From the NCBI GenBank assembly GCA_012515725.1, contig JAAYXU010000137.1:1-17947 (forward strand): 17,947 nucleotides of DNA, in the 5' to 3' direction. Each line of letters opens with the position of its first letter. The first letter of the stretch is position 1. Position numbers and translations under genes: made by a program. Below, one piece after another: positions 14,253 to 17,947 of the stretch. Under the pieces are notes generated by a model. That model worked only from the letters and a program-made list of their open reading frames with translations. It searched no databases and was not told the DNA's origin. Source of the stretch: Clostridiales bacterium (GTDB lineage Bacteria > Bacillota > Clostridia > Christensenellales > UMGS416).

Positions 14253-14281
14253 TTGACACGAATACAATCCTTTGGTAGAAT
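14253..14281 (+). promoter_or_regulatory. Sigma-A promoter of the ybxF-rpsL-rpsG-fusA-tuf operon
   Basis: TTGACA (14253-14258), 17 bases, then TAGAAT (14276-14281), which differs from the consensus at one position. The expected start near 14288 gives a leader of about 40 bases before the GTG of ybxF. It lets translation genes be expressed independently of rpoBC. Confidence 0.85.
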
Positions 14282-14328
14282 ATCTGGGCGTGTGAGCCCG
14301 TGGGCTTGAAGGAGGACGCAATTTTACC

Positions 14329-14580
14329 GTGAACGATCTGGCCGACCCCCGAAAACGGATCGTCGGCACCAAAGAGGTGCTGCGGATGGTGCGGGAGGGC
14401 AGAGCCCGCACAGTCTACATCGCCGAGGATGCCGACGAGCATATCCGCCAGAAGATTCTCAGGGCTTGCGGTGAAGGGACCGCCGACGTTCGCATGGTTC
14501 CCACAATGGCCGAGTTGGGCGCTGCCTGCCACATAGAGGTAGGCGCCGCGGCGGCCTGCGTAACCGGTGAGCGCGCCTGA
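14329..14580 (+). CDS. ybxF: L7Ae-family RNA-binding protein YbxF
   Basis: This 83-residue protein has the L7Ae/L30e fold pattern: RIVGTKEVLRMVREGRARTVYIAEDAD, then AELGAACHIEVGAAAACV. YbxF-type proteins bind kink-turn RNA and associate with the ribosome. Its place between rpoC and rpsL is the same as in Bacillus. The start is GTG. The AAGGAGG (14309-14315) is 13 bases away, unusually far, and no in-frame start lies closer. It is the first gene after the promoter at 14253. Confidence 0.92.
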   Translation: MNDLADPRKRIVGTKEVLRMVREGRARTVYIAEDADEHIRQKILRACGEGTADVRMVPTMAELGAACHIEVGAAAACVTGERA

Positions 14581-14660
14581 GGAAACAAGGTTCCCGCGTG
14601 GGTTGAGGGAACTTCCGTATTGGATAAAGAAGCTTTCAGTAAGGAGGTGAGTAAGAAAAA

Positions 14661-15035
14661 ATGCCTACGATTAATCAAATCGTTCGCCAGGGGCGGCGGC
14701 AGCTGAAAAAGAAGTCGAAGTCGCCCATCATGGAGAAATGCCCGCAAAAACGCGGCATGTGCCTGGCGGTCCGCACCGATACGCCCAAGAAGCCCAATTC
14801 GGCGCTTCGCAAGTTCGCAAGGGTGCGTCTGACCAACGGCAGGGAAGGCAACGCCTATATCCCCGGCATCGGCCACAATCTGCAGGAGCACTCGGTGGTT
14901 CTGGTGCGCGGAGGAAGGGTCCGCGATCTTCCCGGTGTCCGCTATCATATTATCCGCGGCACGCTGGATGCCGCAGGAGTGGAGGGACGTAAGCAGGCTC
15001 GTTCCTGTTACGGCGCCAAACGCCCCAAGACCTGA
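14661..15035 (+). CDS. rpsL: 30S ribosomal protein S12
   Basis: S12 sits at the decoding centre of the small subunit and helps set accuracy. The 124-residue product has MPTINQIVRQGRR, TPKKPNSALRKFARVRLTNG, YIPGIGHNLQEHSVVLVRGGR and YGAKRPK. Lys43, a streptomycin-related residue, is kept, but position 88 is Arg where most bacteria have Lys. Asp89, the residue methylthiolated by RimO in some bacteria, is present. Upstream is the extended AAGGAGGTGA (14641-14650). The 80-base gap after ybxF contains a short hairpin (GTTCCC 14590-14595 with GGGAAC 14607-14612). Confidence 0.98.
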   Translation: MPTINQIVRQGRRQLKKKSKSPIMEKCPQKRGMCLAVRTDTPKKPNSALRKFARVRLTNGREGNAYIPGIGHNLQEHSVVLVRGGRVRDLPGVRYHIIRGTLDAAGVEGRKQARSCYGAKRPKT

Positions 15036-15086
15036 TTTAGCAGAATTAGGGCAACCCGTTTTTGACCGCCGAAAACCGGATAAAAA

Positions 15087-15127
15087 CGAAACGCCCAGCG
15101 GAAACCGGCCTATAGGCCGGCGTTTCG
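15087..15127 (+). promoter_or_regulatory. Intergenic hairpin upstream of rpsG, candidate S7 operator
   Basis: CGAAACG (15087-15093) pairs with CGTTTCG (15121-15127). Directly stacked on its 3' arm is CCGGCC (15105-15110) with GGCCGG (15115-15120) around TATA. The 11 bases between the 5' arms would be a one-sided internal loop. It ends 14 bases before the rpsG ribosome binding site. In E. coli, S7 represses its own operon by binding the rpsL-rpsG intergenic RNA; a similar role here is inference. Confidence 0.5.
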
Positions 15128-15156
15128 CGGCATTGACCAAGAAGGAGGTAGTACTC

Positions 15157-15627
15157 ATGCCAAGACGCGCAGGCGTAACTCCGCGCGCGGTGCTGCCTGA
15201 CCCGGTTTATAGCAACATGGTGGTCACCAAGCTCATCAACCAGGTCATGCACGACGGTAATAAGGGAACCGCGCAGCGAGTTTGTTATGATGCATTCAAT
15301 ATCGTACAGAATAAGACCGGACGCGATCCGATAGAAGTATTTGAGCAGGCTATCAACAATATCATGCCAGTGCTGGAGGTCAAGGCCCGCCGGGTAGGCG
15401 GATCGACCTATCAGGTCCCAATAGAAGTCAGACCCGTGCGCCGCCAGACGCTGGGGATCCGCTGGCTGGTTTCCTTCGCCCGGGACCGCAACGAGCGGAC
15501 CATGAGCGAGAGGCTGGCAGGCGAGATCATAGACGCGGCCGGAGGCGGCGGCAACGCGGTCAAGCGCAAGGAAGACATGCACCGCATGGCGGAAGCCAAC
15601 CGCGCATTCGCGCACTACCGCTGGTAA
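15157..15627 (+). CDS. rpsG: 30S ribosomal protein S7
   Basis: S7 starts assembly of the 3' major domain of 16S rRNA and contacts the exit-site tRNA. The product is 156 residues, the usual bacterial length. Visible blocks are MPRRAGVTPRAVLPDPVYSN, FEQAINNIMPVLEVKARRVG, STYQVPIEVRPVRRQTLGIR and KREDMHRMAEANRAFAHYRW-like sequence at the end. The start at 15157 follows AAGGAGG (15142-15148) by 8 bases. The frame is open 222 bases further upstream through rpsL, but that part is not S7. It is 121 bases after rpsL and 58 bases before fusA. Confidence 0.98.
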   Translation: MPRRAGVTPRAVLPDPVYSNMVVTKLINQVMHDGNKGTAQRVCYDAFNIVQNKTGRDPIEVFEQAINNIMPVLEVKARRVGGSTYQVPIEVRPVRRQTLGIRWLVSFARDRNERTMSERLAGEIIDAAGGGGNAVKRKEDMHRMAEANRAFAHYRW

Positions 15628-15685
15628 AGGCGGAAATGGCTTTTGCATCATAGTATAGGAAGGTACCAGGGAAGGAGGTGTCATC

Positions 15686-17752
15686 ATGGCCAGGGAAATA
15701 CCCATTGAGCGCGTGCGAAACGTAGGAATTATGGCGCATATCGACGCTGGAAAAACCACGACGACCGAGCGGATTCTTTTCTATACCGGCAAGGTCCATC
15801 GCATGGGCGAGGTCCATGAGGGCGCCGCCACCATGGACTGGATGGAAGAGGAACAGCAGCGCGGCATAACGATCACGTCGGCCGCGACCACGGCCTACTG
15901 GCGCGATCACCGCGTCAATATCATCGATACGCCCGGCCATGTGGACTTCACGATCGAGGTCGAGCGCTCGCTGCGCGTTTTGGACGGCGCGGTAGCCGTG
16001 TTCTGCGGCAAGGGCGGCGTGGAAAGCCAGTCGGAAACGGTCTGGCGTCAGGCTGACCGCTATGGCGTACCCCGTATTGCCTATGTCAACAAGATGGACA
16101 TCCGTGGAGCGGATTTCCTCCGGGTCGTGGGCATGTTACGCGACAGACTGGGCGCAAACCCGCTTCCCGTGCAGCTCCCCATCGGAGCCGAGGAGGATTT
16201 CCGGGGTATCATTGATCTTGTGCGCAACCAGGCGATACTGTACAAGGACGAGCTGGGGACCGAGCGCGAGGTGACGGATATCCCCGGCGATATGCGGGAA
16301 AAAGCAGCAGAGTACCGCACGGCGATCGTGGAGGCGATCGCCGAGACTCGCGAGGATCTTATGGACGCGTACTTCGAGCAGGGCGACCTGCCGGAGGATG
16401 TTCTCATCCGCGGTATACGGGAGGCCACCTGCTCGGGCGCGGTTGTCCCGGTGCTGTGCGGAAGCTCATACCGCAACAAGGGCGTTCAGATGCTGCTGGA
16501 CGCAATCGTAGACTACCTTCCCTCTCCTCTGGACGTCGAGCAGCATCCGGGGGACAACCCGGACACCGGGGAGAAGGAAGTGCGCGAGCTAAGCGACGAG
16601 GCGCCTATGTCGGCGCTTGCGTTCAAGATAATGAGCGATCCTTTCGTGGGCAAGCTCGCGTTTATCAGGATCTATTCGGGCACGCTGGGCCAGGGAACGG
16701 CGGTTTTCAACGCGACGCGCGGCAAACGGGAGCGAATCGGACGGATACTACTGATGCATGCCAACCACCGCGAGGAAATACAGGAGGCGCGCGCTGGCGA
16801 AATCGTCGCCGCCGTGGGTCTTAAAAACGTAACCACCGGCGATACGCTGTGCGATGAGAAGCACCCGATACTGCTGGAGCCCATCGATTTTCCCGAGCCG
16901 GTTATCCGGGTCGCGATCGAGCCTAAGACCAAGGCGGGCCAGGACAAGATGACCACCGCGCTGGTGCGGCTGGCCCAGGAGGATCCGACATTCAGGACCT
17001 ATACCGACCAGGAGACCGGGCAGACTATCATCGCCGGGATGGGCGAGCTGCATCTTGAGATCATCACATCTCGTCTGCTGCGGGAGTTCAAGGTCGAGGC
17101 CAATATCGGCAAGCCTCAGGTATCTTACCGGGAGACGTTCACCCGCGCGACCCGCGCCGAAGGCCGCTTTGTGCGGCAGACCGGCGGCCACGGCCAGTAC
17201 GGCCACGTGGTCATCGAGCTTACGCCCCTTGAGTCGGGTGAAGGTATCCGCTTCGAGGACAAGATCGTAGGCGGAGTCGTGCCCCGCGAGTTCATACCGG
17301 CGGTCGAGCAGGGCATCCGCGAGGCGGCCCTGAACGGACCGATGGGCGGATATGAGACAGTGGATTTCCATGTAGCGCTCGTGGACGGAAGCTACCACGA
17401 AGTCGACAGCTCCGAGATCGCCTTCAAGATCGCGGGATCCATGGCGTTTCGCGAGGCGTGCAAAACCGCGTCGCCTGTGCTGCTGGAGCCGGTCATGCGC
17501 GTAGAGGTGGTCATTCCTGAGGAGTACATGGGCGACGTGATAGGCAACCTCAACGCCCGGCGCGGCCATATCGACGGCATGGAGCTTATAGGAGGCTCAC
17601 AGGTCGTCCGCGCCACGGTGCCGCTTTCGGAGATGTTCGGTTACGCGACGGATCTGCGCAGCCGGACACAGGGGCGCGGGACTTTCACGATGCAGTTCGG
17701 TTATTTCTCCCAGGTCCCGCAGGGGCTGGCGGAGAAGCTGATAGGAAAATAA
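15686..17752 (+). CDS. fusA: Translation elongation factor G
   Basis: EF-G is the GTPase that drives translocation of tRNA and mRNA and helps recycle ribosomes. The 688-residue product has the P-loop AHIDAGKTT (17-25), the effector region ending RGITITSAATT, DTPGHVDF (81-88) and NKMD (135-138). Later domains are complete, including GGHGQYGHVVIELTPLE and the C-terminal FGYFSQVPQGLAEKLIGK. AAGGAGGTG (15672-15680) lies just before the ATG. It lies between rpsG and tuf, as in the classic str operon, and is co-transcribed with them from 14253-14281. Confidence 0.98.
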   Translation: MAREIPIERVRNVGIMAHIDAGKTTTTERILFYTGKVHRMGEVHEGAATMDWMEEEQQRGITITSAATTAYWRDHRVNIIDTPGHVDFTIEVERSLRVLDGAVAVFCGKGGVESQSETVWRQADRYGVPRIAYVNKMDIRGADFLRVVGMLRDRLGANPLPVQLPIGAEEDFRGIIDLVRNQAILYKDELGTEREVTDIPGDMREKAAEYRTAIVEAIAETREDLMDAYFEQGDLPEDVLIRGIREATCSGAVVPVLCGSSYRNKGVQMLLDAIVDYLPSPLDVEQHPGDNPDTGEKEVRELSDEAPMSALAFKIMSDPFVGKLAFIRIYSGTLGQGTAVFNATRGKRERIGRILLMHANHREEIQEARAGEIVAAVGLKNVTTGDTLCDEKHPILLEPIDFPEPVIRVAIEPKTKAGQDKMTTALVRLAQEDPTFRTYTDQETGQTIIAGMGELHLEIITSRLLREFKVEANIGKPQVSYRETFTRATRAEGRFVRQTGGHGQYGHVVIELTPLESGEGIRFEDKIVGGVVPREFIPAVEQGIREAALNGPMGGYETVDFHVALVDGSYHEVDSSEIAFKIAGSMAFREACKTASPVLLEPVMRVEVVIPEEYMGDVIGNLNARRGHIDGMELIGGSQVVRATVPLSEMFGYATDLRSRTQGRGTFTMQFGYFSQVPQGLAEKLIGK

Positions 17753-17799
17753 ATAGTACTTTTTATTTGTCACCGCAATGAAAGGGAGGCAGTTTACCA

Positions 17800-17947
17800 A
17801 TGGCCAAAGAGAAATTTGAGAGAAACAAGCCCCACGTCAACGTGGGAACGATCGGACACGTAGACCACGGCAAGACCACGCTGACAGCGGCTATCACGAT
17901 GGTGCTGGCCAAGTACGGTCACGCGATGGCCACCGAATACGACGAGA
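17800..17947 (+). CDS. tuf: Translation elongation factor Tu (partial, 5' end)
   Basis: EF-Tu delivers aminoacyl-tRNA to the ribosome. Only the first 49 codons are in the window. They read MAKEKFERNKPHVNVGTIG and continue through the P-loop GHVDHGKTT. AAAGGGAGG (17781-17789) is 10 bases before the ATG. The 47-base gap after fusA contains no promoter or clear terminator, so tuf is probably the next gene of the same operon. The 3' end lies outside the window. Confidence 0.97.
   Translation, partial: MAKEKFERNKPHVNVGTIGHVDHGKTTLTAAITMVLAKYGHAMATEYDE

Noticed and set aside
14288..14315. A kink-turn in the ybxF leader that YbxF itself might bind
   Set aside because: A short hairpin (AGCC/GGCT) and a nearby GA are present, but the 3-base bulge, tandem G-A pairs and second helix cannot all be formed.
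14935..15156. An upstream extension of the rpsG frame through the end of rpsL
   Set aside because: S7 has a standard length from ATG 15157, which has an ideal ribosome binding site. The extension is a shadow of rpsL in another frame.
17746..17765. An A/T inverted repeat and T-run just after fusA, as a terminator
   Set aside because: The arms contain only A-T pairs, so the stem would be very weak. tuf follows 47 bases later without its own promoter, so read-through is expected.

Overview
The window looks like a GC-rich member of the Bacillota, most likely class Clostridia. The evidence is the gene order rpoB - rpoC - ybxF - rpsL - rpsG - fusA - tuf, the strong AAGGAGG-type ribosome binding sites, sigma-A type promoters, a Clostridia-like RpoC N-terminus without large lineage insertions, and a neighbouring iron-sulfur protein of an anaerobic type. 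The family-level placement is inference. I see no mobile elements, CRISPR arrays, tRNA or rRNA genes.

Left part (1-2690): the tail of an unidentified plus-strand gene ends near a factor-independent terminator (104-130). A 765-residue protein follows (334-2631), built from two complete reductive-dehalogenase/epoxyqueuosine-reductase-like modules with a degenerate third module between them. A perfect GC-rich palindrome (2642-2675) separates it from a convergent operon and can act as a terminator.

Minus-strand operon (6117 down to 2690): a small secreted or lipid-anchored protein with a BamE/SmpA-like motif, an MBOAT O-acyltransferase of the AlgI type, and an AlgJ/AlgX-like (DHHW family) SGNH acyltransferase. 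The genes are tightly spaced. Together they look like a machine that moves acyl (probably acetyl) groups across the membrane onto a cell-surface polymer.

A 547-base divergent intergenic region (6118-6664) holds a probable promoter for the minus operon, an 11-bp widely spaced inverted repeat, a perfect consensus promoter for rpoB (TTGACA, 17 bp, TATAAT), and a structured rpoB leader of about 230 bases. The usual upstream neighbours of rpoB (rplKAJL) are absent.

Right part (6665-17947): rpoB and rpoC encode the two large RNA polymerase subunits. After rpoC a GC-rich hairpin and a new promoter (14253-14281) start the str-type operon ybxF, rpsL, rpsG, fusA and tuf (tuf is cut by the window end). 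An intergenic hairpin between rpsL and rpsG is a candidate autoregulatory site for S7.

The most interesting points are the tandem A-a-A architecture of the cobalamin/Fe-S enzyme-like protein; natural residues at classical resistance positions in RpoB (E. coli 513 and 526) and S12 (position 88); the separation of rpoBC from rplJL and its pairing with an envelope-acylation operon; and a strict codon-context effect in which Ile before Leu is never ATC.
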